DNA of 64,000 nt from contig JAQFVV010012670.1 of the NCBI GenBank assembly GCA_028023455.1, forward strand, positions 870,001 through 934,000, written 5' to 3'. Numbering within the stretch: the stretch's first letter is position 1; the number at the start of each line of letters is the position of its first letter. Made by a program: the position numbers and the translations under genes. The notes below the pieces were generated by a model. The model did not search any database. It worked only from the letters and a program-made list of their open reading frames with translations, and was not told where the DNA came from. This DNA is from Epiperipatus broadwayi. Its lineage: Eukaryota; Onychophora; Udeonychophora; Euonychophora; Peripatidae. This document shows positions 1 to 13,068 of the stretch, one piece after another.

Positions 1-77
1 ACAAATTTTTATACACTATTAGATAATACACATATCTATATATAATGAAATAAATAAATATATACACATATATAATT

Positions 78-645
78 ATAGAGGATTTGAACACGACTTT
101 CAAAATCACGTCAGTTATCCACTCTATCTTAAAGCACAGATACACATACCACCTACATGTGAAAAAAATAAATGATCTCCAATAAACTTATATCATGCTG
201 TACCAGCACTCACCAGTTGGTCCAGATCATCATCTAATCAGTGCTCGGTTTATATTAAGATAGCAAATCTTCAAACTTTAATAGACAGGCTTCAATCTAC
301 TACACCCTCTAATTCTTCAGCCATGCATACCATTGAAAATCTGATAACGGATCACATATCCAATGCTGATGCCAATATTATTGTCATGTCCATGTTGACC
401 TTAAGTCACTCTGACCCCTTATGTATAGGAGCATGACCATTTAAATACACAGAAGAGGGACCAACTGATGAATGCTGGTCCAGCATGAAATACATATATT
501 GGAGATTGTTTATCTTTTTCACATGTATGTGGTCATGGATATCAGTGGTTTGAGATAGAGTTGATAGCTGAAGGGAGTTTGGAAGTCTGTGTTCAAATCC
601 CCATAATTACAATTAAACTTCAGGTGGATGAAGTATGACTGCATT
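78..645. repeat. Family A hammerhead-bearing repeat, inverted-arm copy
   Basis: The left end reads as the reverse complement of the right end: GAGGATTTGAACACGACTTT near 81 faces AAGTCTGTGTTCAAATCC near 583-600. The arms are roughly 150-200 bp, with a unique middle at about 235-450. The right arm, on the plus strand, holds an intact hammerhead-like core at 465-490; the left-arm counterpart on the minus strand (about 181-228) has CTGGTGA and GATA instead of CTGATGA and GAAA and looks dead. A B-box-like GTTCAAATCC lies near the right end. Other copies lie at 26.2, 31.6, 37.5, 41.1, 45.2-46.7 and 62.2-63.2 kb. Confidence 0.8.
454..515 (+). ncRNA. Candidate type I hammerhead ribozyme (family A copy 1)
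   Basis: CTGATGA lies at 465-471. Stem II is formed by ATGCTG (472-477) with CAGCAT (481-486), six Watson-Crick pairs closed by a 3-nt loop. GAAA follows at 487-490. A very small helix III can form in the following A/T segment, and TTGG (499-502) can pair with CCAA at 461-464 as stem I. The order stem I, CTGATGA, stem II, GAAA, stem III, stem I is that of type I hammerheads. Activity is inferred from the consensus only. Confidence 0.65.
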
Positions 646-719
646 TCAAATGTTATATATGTATATAATTGCAAAAGTCTAATCGGTTTAACTTTATGAG
701 TGAAAGTATTCATTTATTA

Positions 720-1700
720 TTAACACTCGTAAAAAGCGCATGCACAATAGCTTGACAGGCTGATCTTTAATTTATTACAATTTATAAACATGCGCTATAT
801 AAAATAAATGCTTATTTATGCATTTAGATATAGAATGCACACTTACATATTAAATAATAATCAAATTATATTGCAATTATCAAATATAAATGATTGTCAT
901 ACCACTTAATATAAATAAGAAAATATACTTATATTTTAAAATAAATACTGGCAGATTTTATATTTGATACTATAATCTGAAGAGGTTTTGATTGCAATTT
1001 GGATATCCTAGGAAATAAAGCACTTTCCAAGGTACGATGTTTGTCAATGGCTTATATTTTATTATGTTTCTTTTTCTTTGTTAATGTTCTGAAATGATCA
1101 ATAGAAAGTGTTCAGAAACTTTTGAATTTGTTCATTGGTCCTGGACTTTACTTTATTATTCCATATCTTCTGAAGGTTATTAGTTACTTAATGGCATTAT
1201 GTGGTTTGAAATTCTACTGAATAAAAAATTCTCCGATATATTTGTAGGAAAATTTCTCAAAGATCCATCTTATTCTCCTTATTGCTTCCACTTTTATATC
1301 ATTTTTTGGCAATTTTTTCTTATTAAAAAACAACCAACCAATAACAAGTTTAATTAGTTATATCCTGCCTGTTATGAATATGTTTTTAAATATACTGTTA
1401 TTGTTTATTTACATTTTAATCCATTTATTACAGTTTATCATTTTTTATTTGAAAATAACATAATCTTACAAAAATATTTAACAGTATCCTAATTTCACTT
1501 TGTTTATTTATTTTTTAACTCTCCCTGTTATTTTTTCTAAGAAAATAAATAATTATCCATGATTTTATTGGTTTTAATTATCTATATAGTTCTCTTGGAA
1601 AACAATCATATATTATTGCTGTTACTATTATCTTTATCTTTTTAAATCTCTTCTAATCACACCAATATTTGGGTCTATTATTTCACATCTCAGTTTTGTA
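720..1700. other. AT-rich sequence without recognisable gene
   Basis: Only simple AT-rich sequence with frequent stop codons in all frames is seen. No convincing coding or structured repeat was recognised. Confidence 0.5.
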
Positions 1701-1734
1701 ATAAATAATAATCATCATCATTATCAAACATTAT

Positions 1735-2192
1735 CAATCCACTGCAGGATGAAGGTCTTTCCAAGTTCAATCCATCTTCTCCAATCTCTACCCTCTCTTC
1801 TCCACCCAGCACACTTCCTTATGTGGTTTTTTTTAATCTTTTGCAATCTCTTGGAATCCAGTTTAAGATTTCAATTACCCATCTATTATCATCTCTTCTA
1901 GCAATATGTTCAGTCAAACTCTATTTGTCTTTTAATTCTTTCAACAATCTCAGTAATATCTGTTTGTTCTCTTACTCATATATTGTTTTTGATCTCTTCT
2001 AGTTACTCCTAACATGTGTCTTTCCATATTTCTTTGAGTGGTCTGAAGTCTCTGTATTGCTCTTCTATTAAGTGTCCAAGTTTCAGATCCATAAGTAAGA
2101 CATGGTAAAACACATTTATGAAAAACCTTCCTTTTCAAGCACATAGTCATATTTCCTTTTAATATTAAGTTATTTTTACCAAAGCACTCCAA
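1735..2192 (-). pseudogene. RTE-like LINE reverse transcriptase, C-terminal fragment
   Basis: On the minus strand, an 80-residue open stretch contains VLPCLTYGSETWTLNRRAIQ, RLQTTQRNMERHMLGVTRRD and a QKQ segment. This is the end of the endonuclease-reverse transcriptase polyprotein typical of RTE-like LINEs, which usually reads CVLPVLTYGAETW...AQRSMERxMLGxTRRD. Downstream the reading frame is broken, but WIxLGKTFILQWIDN-like residues can still be recognised before an ATC/ATT-rich tail near 1709-1730. The copy is 5'-truncated: the endonuclease and RT core are missing. It is a dead insertion, with a second tail fragment of the same type at 14.25-14.43 kb. Confidence 0.85.
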
Positions 2193-2259
2193 CCAGGTTT
2201 AATTCTATGATTAATTTCATCTAATATGTTTCCATCATATCATTTATTTTATTTATTCT

Positions 2260-4430
2260 ATGATTTTAAAATTCAGGCATTGTATTAACTCTTACATCTT
2301 GTCATTTTTAACCAAGAAATCATTCTTAATTTTCTTACAATATGAACCTTCATATGGATTGTGAAACATTTTAAAATAACTTAAAGTTGTTTTAAAATAC
2401 CCAATCTCTGATATCAAAGTGATGTGGAACTTGCTTGTTTTACCTCATTTATGGGATATCTATTCTTGATTTTTCACGTCTCTTGACTTTTTTCAACCTT
2501 GATTGGATTTAGTATTGCTGATAAGGATGATTTTATAATATCAGGGCTATGTTATTCATAATATAGTTGGAGGGGCAATAATCCTGTGGGTTTGTGGAAT
2601 ACTCAGCATAATTGAAAATTTTGCATTCCTTGATTCACCTATACTCGAATTCCATGTTTAAAATTAAATGTATCCAGAATAATTGCCCCAATTCAAATAC
2701 AAAAATTCAGGTGCAATTTTCTAGTTGATCTTAATATATGCTTAATATTTTGCATTCAATATTTTTTTCATGAATGCAAAACATATACTATTGGGTATGC
2801 AACCAACCAGAATTTTCCAATATCCAAAATGTACTTTTTGAATCATCCCTCTTGATAGGATGTGCAGTTGCAAATTTGAAAAAATGCATAAACAATGATG
2901 AGATACTTAAATTTTTCATATGGTAGAATCCATATTATCATATAAAAGATTTTGTAATAAACACAATTCCCACCAATAAACAAATTATGCATAATTTCTT
3001 TTTTTTTAGGGCTATAACATCAATATAAATAATGTACATAAATAATTAGATTCTTTCTCATGTATTTTGATATAATATTAGTATTCTCCACTCATTTTCT
3101 TGATCATATGTCTTTAATGTTAATGTACTACTTATTATTTGATATTTGTGTTGCCTTTTATTGACTGGTTTGTAGGATTCATGACCAGTGATGTTATTAC
3201 ATCAATTGTCTTGTTTTTATCAAATGGCTAAATTTTATATACACTACTAAATAGTCATTGCAAAATATTTTTTCTGCCTAAAAATACTATTGAAATGGTT
3301 GCACTGGACTGCATCTGAGAATATTTATGATAGTATCTCTTGTATGGTGTTATTGAATTTTTGTAGAAAAAGGCTTCAACAAATTCAGGTTCTGCTAATT
3401 AAATTATTCTGATTAAAATTTTCCTAATTTTTATTATCTGTCATGATTATTATTTTAAACCAAACAAAAAATGGCAGACTTTGTGGAAAGCCTAAATAAT
3501 GATAAGAGCTTTCTTTTTTATAACTGTGTAATTATAGTATGGAACACCTAAATAAACAAAAGAAGCACAATACTTAAGACCAATCTCTCTTTGAGGTATT
3601 TGGATTAATATAATTCTTAGTCCATATTTATTATCAGTTCCCACAGAAAATTTTTGACTAAAGTTTGGATAAATCATTAACTCAAAATCAAGTTCTTGTT
3701 ATGACTTCTATCTCTTCTTGATTTTTTATCTTTATACTCGTAATGCTCCGTTTACATTTTCAGTGTTCAAACATTTTATGAGCTTCTGAGTAATTGAATC
3801 ATTTGATTATTTATTCTCTAATAATTGTAATAGAGATTCTATATACATAGCAAAGATTATAATAAAATTAAAATAATCTCAATTGTTTTTTACTTTTCAG
3901 ATGGAAAAGTTTATATTGCAGTAATTCTATTTGTATATCGTGATATCTCCTTTTCCTATTATGTGACACAAAAATCTTATTTTTTTGATATCATTAGTTG
4001 CTTTTTTTAAAAAAAATTGTTATATTTTTCTAAGCACCTCAATAATGACTGTCTCCAAATAATATAAACGATCCTCCAAATTTTTAGAGACAATGACATA
4101 TTAACATAAATAATGTCTTCAATTGTTGAAGAAAATATTGAGTTTGAACATCTTAACTATGTCTTTATTATCTCTCAAATGTTCTTTTTTATTAACCAGC
4201 ATAATTCTGCTGCTTTTCTAGATGAAACTTCTGAGTGACTTTGGCAGTGGCTCGCAGTATATCAAATAAAGGGATATTATTGGTGTAAAAACAAAGTTTA
4301 TTGTTTTTTCTAGAATATAAATTTCAGCATCTATTAGATGTTTAGAACAAATATTTTTGTCTGATAAAGTTGTAGTTGTTTAGTACAATATGACTTTTGA
4401 TATGCCCATGTAGGTTTGAGTTCTTTTTTG
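2260..4430. other. AT-rich intergenic sequence
   Basis: No coding relic or structured repeat that I can support. A short stretch around 4140-4420 matches, in inverted sense, phrases found in the PLE at 5.5-5.7 kb (for example the cagatgctgaaatt-like wording near 4320-4340). It may be a PLE scrap. Confidence 0.4.
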
Positions 4431-4439
4431 TTGTTGTTG

Positions 4440-4725
4440 TTATTCTTTTAGTTTCGTAATTTCAAATATGATTTTTTTTTACTGCTTGAGAAACACTTGT
4501 AAAGTCTTTATCGATAACTTTCTCTTAGAAAACATTTACATTACCAATGAAATGCAAGGCTTCATACTCGGGAAATCTTTGAGCATTTATTTTTCTCTTA
4601 AAATGATCGCACTTGTTTGGATTAAAAAAATGCAAAAAATATTGAATAGAAAGGAGCAAAAGCAAAAGAAAAATATTCAGAGAAGCTCCTTACATAACAA
4701 TAACAAATAACCATGGAAGTTAACT
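4440..4725 (+). pseudogene. GIY-YIG C-terminal tail of an upstream tandem PLE copy
   Basis: An 80-residue frame contains NEMQGFILGKSLS followed by ALVWIKKMQKILNRKEQKQK. The same nucleotide wording (tggattaaaaaaatgcaaaaaatattga...) recurs near 7308-7340 at the 3' end of the PLE copy downstream, where it follows its GIY-YIG remnant. The segment therefore looks like the end of a 5'-truncated PLE lying directly upstream of the larger copy, with a pseudo-LTR between them. PLEs are commonly found in such partial tandems. It is too short to encode a working nuclease. Confidence 0.6.
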
Positions 4726-4844
4726 TAGTGTGATAATACATATTATCTGGAAACCACTAATTAACCTTGCTCTTAAGAAAAAGTGGAGAAGTCGTGAGGA
4801 CTCTCATAGATAAGTATATAAAATTTCTACTGATTGTTTCCTTT

Positions 4845-4922
4845 GGCAGAATAGCTCATTTGGTTAGAGCATTACCTTGAAATCAATAGTCATGAATCTA
4901 AAACTACAGATTCGATTCCTGT
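4845..4922 (+). other. tRNA-like Pol III promoter region within PLE pseudo-LTR
   Basis: TAGCTCATTTGGTTAGAGC resembles an A box and GATTCGATTCC a B box, about 45 bases apart as in tRNA genes. The isolated copy at 32320-32378 (minus) shows it more clearly: TGGCTCAGTTGC and GGTTCGAATCC. The arms are too degenerate for a functional tRNA, so this looks tRNA-derived. Confidence 0.6.
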
Positions 4923-4942
4923 ATGAGTACTGTCACTTTTCA

Positions 4943-5000
4943 GGTTAGCAACACCTGAAGAAGACATTATTACCATGCAAAATGTGTTATATACTAATCT
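4943..5000 (+). ncRNA. Decayed hammerhead-like fold in PLE pseudo-LTR
   Basis: CTGAAGA (4955-4961) fits the hammerhead core CUGANGA, in which position 7 is free. The upstream GTTAGCAACAC can pair with the downstream GTGTT and part of ACTAAT as a stem I with an internal loop. Stem II is broken here, and GAAA reads AAAA, consistent with CG-to-CA decay. The better preserved copy at 32.24-32.30 kb supports the reading. Confidence 0.45.
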
Positions 5001-5199
5001 ATATGCTATTACTAGTAGTGGAGTATATTTGGAAAGTTTAAATAAAGTTTGAATTTTTCTAAAAAACATTCAATATTTAATATTAGATGATGGAAATAAA
5101 CCAATATGTAACTGCTACTAAAATACCATCATTACAAAACTTCAGACAACCATTAAGTATTTGTTTGGTATGGATCCAATATTATTATATCACACTTTA

Positions 5200-7414
5200 G
5201 GTAGTAAGAAAAATTTTGTCTAAAACTGGCCAAAGTAAAAAATCAACATTCTTTTGTAAATCTAATTACGAATGGATTGTTCCTAAGTGTTTGCAACTAC
5301 CTCTAGTTCATTCCCAGAGAGCTGATACTCAGAGAGCAAGTGAGGTCTTGTTAAAAGAAAGAGTAAATGTTTAAAAGCTTTTCAAGTATCAAATGTTGCA
5401 TTCCATTGCTAATGTAGGTTTTATAAAAAATAAATTTACTGAGAAAGACTTCACAAGAGTTTCTCAAACAGTAAAAAAATCATGTTCTAAATTACATAGA
5501 AAAATAAAAAAAATGTCTAAAGAAAAAACTTGTAAACCTACATGATTTGTATCAGTCATATTGTATCAAATAACCTACCATCTTCACCAGTTAAAAATGG
5601 TGTTAATACTAAACATCTAACAGATGCTGAAATTTATTTTCTGGAACATGGATTCAACTTTGTCATGACACCATCTAATATCTCTTTATTTGATATAATA
5701 ACAACTCCTGAATAGGTCACTCAAAAATTGTCTCTAGAAAAAATAGCAAAATTATACTGGTGAATAAAAAGAACATTTGAGGAACATCAAAAACTGAAAA
5801 CAACATTTCCTATGATGAGAGGAAAGCTATTAAATCTCTCAAACTAGACAATTCTAATAATTATTCTCCCTGCTGACAAAAGCAATATTACAGTTATAAT
5901 GGATACAACTTATTACAATAAATTACAGCTCTTCATAGCAGATCAAAACAAAAAAAAGTGGTAAAAAATCTGTTACTGAGTACACAATAAAGTTACAAGC
6001 ATTATTCAAAAGGTATTGCAAGTCATTTACTGATTTAAAAAAAAGGTAAATTAACATTATATTTCAACAAAATTCCTTACCTTTATAGTCTACCTAAAAT
6101 CCATAAGAACCATCCTTCATTAAGATCTATTGATACTTCTCAAAATTCACCTTACCTTAACTTGCCAGGATTTTGTCCCAAAGTTCTTAATCCTTTGGTA
6201 TACAAGATATAATCCTTTGTCAAGGATTGTAAGGACTTTGTAGAAAGAATCAAGAATATGAAAATTGAAAAACTGACATATTTCCAAACTTTGATATGGA
6301 AAGTTTATTCACAAATGTACCCTGCAATAAAACATAGTGTGTTGCAGGAAAAAGATTAAATGATGAGAATATCTTACAAACCAGAACAATTCTTCCTATT
6401 ATTAATATAATGGAACTATTAGCATTCTGCATAACTATACATTTTCAGCACAAAACATAATTCTTCAAACAAAATTAAAGGATGGTTTATAGGATTATCA
6501 CAACCACTATGATTAGAAATTTTACAATCATAAATATTACTCAATATCCACCTAAAGTTTGGCTTCAAATAAAAGTTTGGCTTCAAATAAGTTGACGACA
6601 CATTTGTTGTATAGCCACATGGTGAAGCAATATTGCAAACATATCAACACCATATCTACTCATTTAAATTCACAATAGAATAAGATCAAAAACTCACATT
6701 CTTAGATGTTCTTATGACAAAGCACCCTCATGGAAAAAGCAAAACTACAGATTACAAACCCCCCCCCCCCACACACACACAGAAAAATACTAAGAATATA
6801 CATACAATCCCACCAGAAATATAAAATATAGTTATACTACAATTATGAAATAGAGGAAAAAATATTTGTTCAGAAACCAGTGATTTGGATAAAGAAAAAA
6901 TCTACACAGAACAAACTATCATGAACAACAGTTATCCAAAAGCTATTATTCATAAAACTTTAAACAGTCAACAAAAAGTAACATCAAAATAAAACATAAT
7001 TACTGGTATTGTAATATATTCATATATATCAAGAATGGCAGACAAACTAATGGAAATAATTAATATAACATTGAAACAGCTTTCCAAAGCCATATCACAC
7101 TATACGGAATTCTAATATCTATAAAACCTACATTTGAAGTACTGAAAAATAAAATCTGCATCTATGAAATACCATGAGAATGGGAAAAGCCATATATTGG
7201 TGAGACTAGTTGCTTCAATATGATTAAAAAAGCATAAACTGGTGAGTAAAAAAGGGAAACAAATCTAAAGTAGCAGCTTATATATTTACCAATCAGCATA
7301 TGTTTGATTGGAAAAATACAAAAATATTGGATGAGAGAAAAAAGTACAAAAAAAATTCAAAGAAGTGCTCACATGACAATACAAGTAATCCCATAAGTCA
7401 ACCTAATGTGATAA
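5200..7414 (+). pseudogene. Penelope-like element polyprotein (RT + GIY-YIG), decayed
   Basis: The coding remnants run in order in shifting plus-strand frames. Near 5590-5700 the reading is HLTDAEIYFLEHGFNFVMTP, the pre-RT segment. Near 5860-5930 it is LPADKSNITVIMDTTYYNKL, corresponding to the PLE motif ILPADKGNATVVM. Near 6070-6110 it is YSLPKIHKNHPSLRSI, corresponding to YGLPKIHK. Near 6290-6420 there are traces of the segment around SLFTNVP. Near 7170-7220 it is MRMGKAIYW-like, a GIY-YIG signature trace, with a DWKNTKILDE-like end near 7310. Many stop codons and frameshifts make it inactive. The YADD-type RT catalytic motif was not legible. The element lies between direct pseudo-LTRs, as is usual for PLEs. 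Confidence 0.85.
6760..6782. repeat. C-run followed by AC dinucleotides
   Basis: A run of ten C residues followed by (AC)n interrupts the PLE between its RT and GIY-YIG remnants. It is a simple repeat. Confidence 0.9.
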
Positions 7415-7850
7415 TATATAATTCCAGGAAGTTATTAATTAACATTGCTCTTAAGAAAGTGTAGAAATCAGGAGGAACATAAAGTATATGAAATTTCTAC
7501 TGACTGTTGCCTTTATCAGAATAGCTTCATTGGTTAGAATGTTACTTTATATTTAATATTTCACAAATCTAAAGTTCAAGTTTGATTCTCATGGTAGTAC
7601 TGTCACTGGCCAGACCACACATGCAAGAAGAAGTGAGAAAAATTGAAAATATCATAATCTGCATGCTATTACCAGCAGATGAATATGTTTGGGATATTAA
7701 ATAAAATTTGAGTTTTTTTTATAAAAGCATTCAATATTTAATATAGATGATGGAAATAGTCCAACATTTAATTAAATGTTTAATTAAATACTATTAAATG
7801 CTATCATCACAAATCTTCAGACAAACACTATAATACTACTAATTGAGATT
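7415..7850 (+). repeat. PLE right pseudo-LTR
   Basis: Direct-repeat partner of 4738-5170. The tRNA-like part is at about 7513-7593 and the hammerhead-like part, badly decayed, at about 7610-7660. The end phrase ATCACAAATCTTCAGACAA corresponds to CATTACAAAACTTCAGACAA of the left copy. Confidence 0.72.
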
Positions 7851-10800
7851 ATATTTATATTTTACTCATATTTATCCACTATCTTATCATTAATGACAAT
7901 TTGGATTAGTCTTAAAGATAAACTAATTATTTCAGAATTATTGGTCAATATTAATTCTGACATTTCTTTTGAAATTACAGAAATTTAGCTATCTGAATCA
8001 ATCAATCCTCTGTGAAGATACTCTCAATTAAAACATTAATTTTAGTAAAATTTTGTATATTTTTTCCAATTGAATGCACTACTATGAATAATTTATTTCT
8101 TCCCTCAAGTTCAATTCCCATGCATCTCTGCTCACTTTCAGGAAGAAACTTTCTAATGAGATCCCTGCAAGTTTTTTAAAATATTATTTCATCTTAGCTT
8201 TTTATTATGGATATGTACTAAAATAGTCATTTTGTTTGTTTGCTGGTATTCTGTGAATGTTTAGCTAAGTTTGCCATAAGTCCATATTATTCAATCACCA
8301 TTTTCAAGAATTAAAGATTTTGGGAGTTATGCAACCCCAAGTTTAAGAAACTTTTATTCTGTTCGTTAAAAGACAATTTTTCTAACATATAATTGATCCA
8401 CCTTTTCCATCAAATTACTCATATTGAAATTTACTCATGTCAGAAGTGCTGAATTTTAGCAATCACTTCATTAGACTTCCAACAGTTTGTAATAACTCAG
8501 CTATTTGATTGATTGAGATAAGTTGTAACTGACAATTCAGATGTACCAAAAATAAACTGGGGATATTTCCTTTCCATTTTATTTTTATTACCTTTTTGAG
8601 AATCTTAATACTGTATATTGGTCTAACTTTACTATTTTTGCTGCAAAATGCATGAAAATAGTCTGCCTAGTATTTCTGTATGTGATGATTGTCATAAAAT
8701 GAAAAGTTTCACCAATCCCTGGTAACAACATATAAAAGATTTCAGGCTAATGCTGTTTACTTTTTATATCTTAAAAAATTGTTTGAAAATAAAGTTGTTA
8801 AGATTCTCCTTATAGGATATTCTCAATATCTCCTGAATACTTTAATGTATATAAATTTGTTGTCAGAACCTTATCATGACCAAGATTTTTATGGTCTTCA
8901 CTAGATTCTGCCTTCAATTATTTGTTACTTCTCTCAAGTCTCTTTTAAATAATTTACCACTGTGTTGCCTGCTTTGTATTATATTTTTATAGTGACTATC
9001 CATGTTTTCTACCTCACATTAGTCATTGTAATCTTGAGAGAACTTTAAATTTTTTAGAGCGAATATATTTTACAAAGTATTTTTTTCGTGCCCTTTTTAA
9101 ATATGTATATATGAGTGTGTGTGTGTGCATGGTTAGATTTATGCAAATGAAATATGTAATTATGTAAATTTGTACATAATTATTTATACAAGACAGACAT
9201 TAACAAATAATTATTTTAAATTATATATACACACACAGTCTTTTGATGCAATATTTTCTTAGAAACAATCCTACATTAAAACAATTGATTCCAACCTTCC
9301 ATCAATCATTGGTTTAATATATTACACAGAAAGAAAATAGAAACTTGAGATTATAATGTAGTGAACAAAAATAGTAACATGTAGTTCTGACATTTATTAA
9401 AAGCTTATATAACCTTGATAATAGGAGAGACCGAAAGTAATTGTAGAAGCTTTGAATTAAAACTGGAATTATAATCATCCTGATAAAATTTTTTACTTAT
9501 AGTAAAATATAATTTGTACTTGTACTTTTTTTTTTTTTGCTTTTTATTTCACATGAATCAAGATACTGCATCAGAATACTAATTAATTCAAGCATTTTGA
9601 CTATTTGACTTATTGGAGAAACAAAAGCTATTAAACCAGGCATATTTAATTTAAGGTCACTCATGGTGAACTAGAAAAAGATATTGAATTTTTAATTATT
9701 TTTTAGAATGTACATACATATATATATATGTATGCAAATATATGGATATAAATATTTTTATAGATCATACACAAATCAAATCGATAAAATTTGAGCTAAG
9801 AAAATTTCATTAGCAGGTAAAATCTAAAGACAGCTGTTATTTATAAAATTAAAATAGAATCTCACTTTCTATAAAGAAACGTAATACGAACTTATCAAGC
9901 GTATTTCGAAACACATTTAAGCATTCTGAGCTTATATACAAGATGTTTAATATTATATTAATTTTTATATAAGAACTGCTAATATTGAATCAGTAGTTGA
10001 AAATAAAACTTGAATATTATATACATAGTGTTTAAAAATATATCTTTTAAGACTTATTATTCTAAGTATGCATCTTAAGTTAACAATAAAATAATGCGAC
10101 TAAGCAAAACATATGATCAACATAAATGGTAGTTTACTGCTCTCTTAACACACTTAACGTCAGAAAGTTTAATAATATCTTTACGACAATAAAATGCATA
10201 ACATATATTTGTATATATGCTAATACGACAAATATACAGAATAAAAACTATATTTAATATTTACGACTATATCAAGTTTGAGTATATTCAAAATATCTAA
10301 GTACTTTATTTCAAATAATAAAATCATTATATGATTATAAAAATTGATAGTTGGGTTGGAGATTATAGTCTTTAGGATAATCAACGAGATTTATCGTCCA
10401 AATCTAGATATTTGTTGCAAACCTTTCATTATTGTTGATTTGATTAATTGTAATCACATAAATTATCAACATTTAATTTAAATATTACTTATATTAATTA
10501 ATGATACATTTTTTTTTTTTTTTTAGAAGTATAGATATCTATTTATTCAATATATATAAATATGTCCATGATATATTAGGTTAAATTTTTTTTATTTTTT
10601 TTTTAAAAATTAATATAAAAATAATTGATTGAAAGTTATAAAAGATTTTAAATATGCCAAAATTTTCATCTTGAAACAAATTAAATATGTCTTTGGAAGT
10701 CGATGGATTCTTGATAGTCTGAGGAATGGGTAATTTCTACTGAAGTCATGTGACATTCAAGCATCCTAATGGTAGATTAAGCATAACAATTCCATTCACT

Positions 10801-13060
10801 TGACTGAACTGAGATTATTTATTTATGTTTTTCAGCTTAGAATTAATTCTGGAACGGGAAACTCTAAATCTACCACTATACCAATTCAGTGAACTGAACA
10901 AGATAGTTTGAATAAACTATTTTCATTATTAGTCTGTGATCATCCTTTTTTCTTCTAATAATATAACAATATAAGAGTACATTTTTGAAATATATTGGAA
11001 AATACCCTCAACTCCATTTAAATAATATTATATTTAAAATAATGTGTAATATTTTTAATATTAAGTACTTAGATTAAAATAATCAAATAGTTCATTGCTC
11101 AGGAAATCATAAAAAGTTTGAGTACTGGAGATGACATACCAGGCCATGATGCATGAACCTTGAACTCCGCAATCTTCTACTCAAACACTGCATCAAGTAA
11201 TAAATTGCCATTTTTCATCTTGCATAGCTTAGGGCAATGTAGAATTGCCGATTCAAAAGCTACAGGTTTCTAGATCAAAACACAATTCTATCACTTTTGA
11301 TGACTGAATGTCATGTGATTTCCTGTGTGACATAGTTTGATTGTCGCTATCACATTTTAAAAAGTTTTTATAAAGTTATTATAATCACTAGTTACATGCC
11401 AAAATGTAAATCCTACCCTGAAACATATGACACATTTTTTTAGAATTTTTATATTTTCAGTTTATCTTTAAAATTATGTAGATATTCCTTAGAATCATTT
11501 AATTGATTTTTTTTTTTTTTCTACACTGTTTTCTCTAACACTCTCTATTGTGCCTTGTAACATGTTTCATAATTCTTCTACTTCTAAGAACATATCAAAG
11601 CTAATTTCTTTTCCATTTTTTAAAATTTCATCAATAAATTATTATTTTAATCTAATTTTTTCAACTCATCTACATTTCTATTTTTTTCAATTTAGTCTTT
11701 TAAAAATGTACATTTCAATGTTTTAATTACTTTAAATAAAATTGCTTATAAGTTTTTGTTTATATAAAACTCTATTCTTAATGAAAGCACTGAATATATT
11801 TGCTTCTTAGATCCAGCTTCAAAGAATAACGTAGCATCTTGTCATATTGAAGCCCAATTTAATCATTACAAGTATCAATTCTATTTCACAAATTTGCCAA
11901 ATATTCAAAAGCATAAACTGTTCTGTGATTTCCTAACCTTTTATACTTTTCCTTTATTTTCATTGTTTTAATTTTAGGTGCATTTGTTTTAGTTTCAATA
12001 ATAATTTATTATTTCTAATGTATACAGTGATATCAAAAAAAACATACTAGGTTTACATTGTTGTTCTAACTATTTTGTTATTTCCATTTGGAGTTCTGTT
12101 GAGTCTATGTTGTTGTGTTTTAAGTGCAAGATGGTGTGAACATTAAATTTTTCACATATTTGTTAGCTGATTGTTGTTGTTGTTTTTCCTCCCTCCCCCA
12201 CCCTTGTTGTTAGTTTGTCATATTGTATAATGTCCAGATGCCCTCAAATGCTTTTGATGATGTCAGGAGTTGGTCTCTCTTCTGGATTTTAATCATTGTT
12301 TTAATAAAAAAAATCTGTGTTATAAGAGGTTGTGGATAGGTGCATTTATTTTTATTCCAAATTTCTTGTAAAATTCATCTTTTTTATTTATAAACACAGC
12401 TATAATATCAACAAATCTGACGCAATAAAATCTTTATTAATGTTAATTCCATTCTTATTTAAACACTCATCAAGGAGCACACCTAAATAATCATTAAACA
12501 AATCAGAGATAATCAGCACTTCCCATATTATGTTTTTTCTTCTTCTGGAAGATGATTTTATCTTAAAAATTATCTTCTGCTCATTTACAAATATTTTAAT
12601 AATCACAAAAATTCACCAGAATAATTTTATTTATTTTATCAAATGATTTTTTTTTTTACTTTTGCTGCACTAGTATTTTTCTCTTACTGACTGCCAATAA
12701 TGAGTATACTTGATAAATGAAGATCATTGTGCATTTTACTTATCTCAATTTGGGATCTGTGAAGAGTTTATTCCAACTTTCCTTGAAAGCAACTTTATTA
12801 GAATCACAATTAAAAAATAACAATGACTGGTTTTTCTTTCAATTCATACTTTTTAACAAAGTGTCAAATAATCATTCAAAAACTTTTAGTCTCATAGTTC
12901 CATCATTTTAAGTGAAATCTTAACAATTAATTAGCTTACCAATCTTTTCTTTATTATTGTTAATCTATTTTATTCTTAAATAGCTAGACTTCTTTTTCCA
13001 ACTAACATAGATATGTGATTGCTATCTCTCACGAAGCAATTATATATTCATCAACATTTT
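7850..13060. other. Long AT-rich stretch without recognisable gene
   Basis: Apart from simple repeats (AT and GT runs near 9095-9130 and 9715-9745, and T-runs near 9527, 10510 and 11505) I see no coding relic, tRNA-like sequence or clear repeat family. The short open frames here have no recognisable motif. Confidence 0.5.
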
Positions 13061-13068
13061 TTTTTCTC

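Larger units (their letters stand above)
4738..5170 (+). repeat. PLE left pseudo-LTR
   Basis: This direct repeat matches 7415-7850 over most of its length with many substitutions. Shared landmarks are CTAATTAACCTTGCTCTTAA, the tRNA-like segment with TAGCTCATTTGGTTAGAGC, GTACTGTCAC, ATAAAGTTTGA and ACATTCAATATTTAATATTA. It separates the upstream GIY-YIG scrap from the main PLE body. A third, isolated copy on the minus strand lies at about 32130-32530. Confidence 0.75.
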
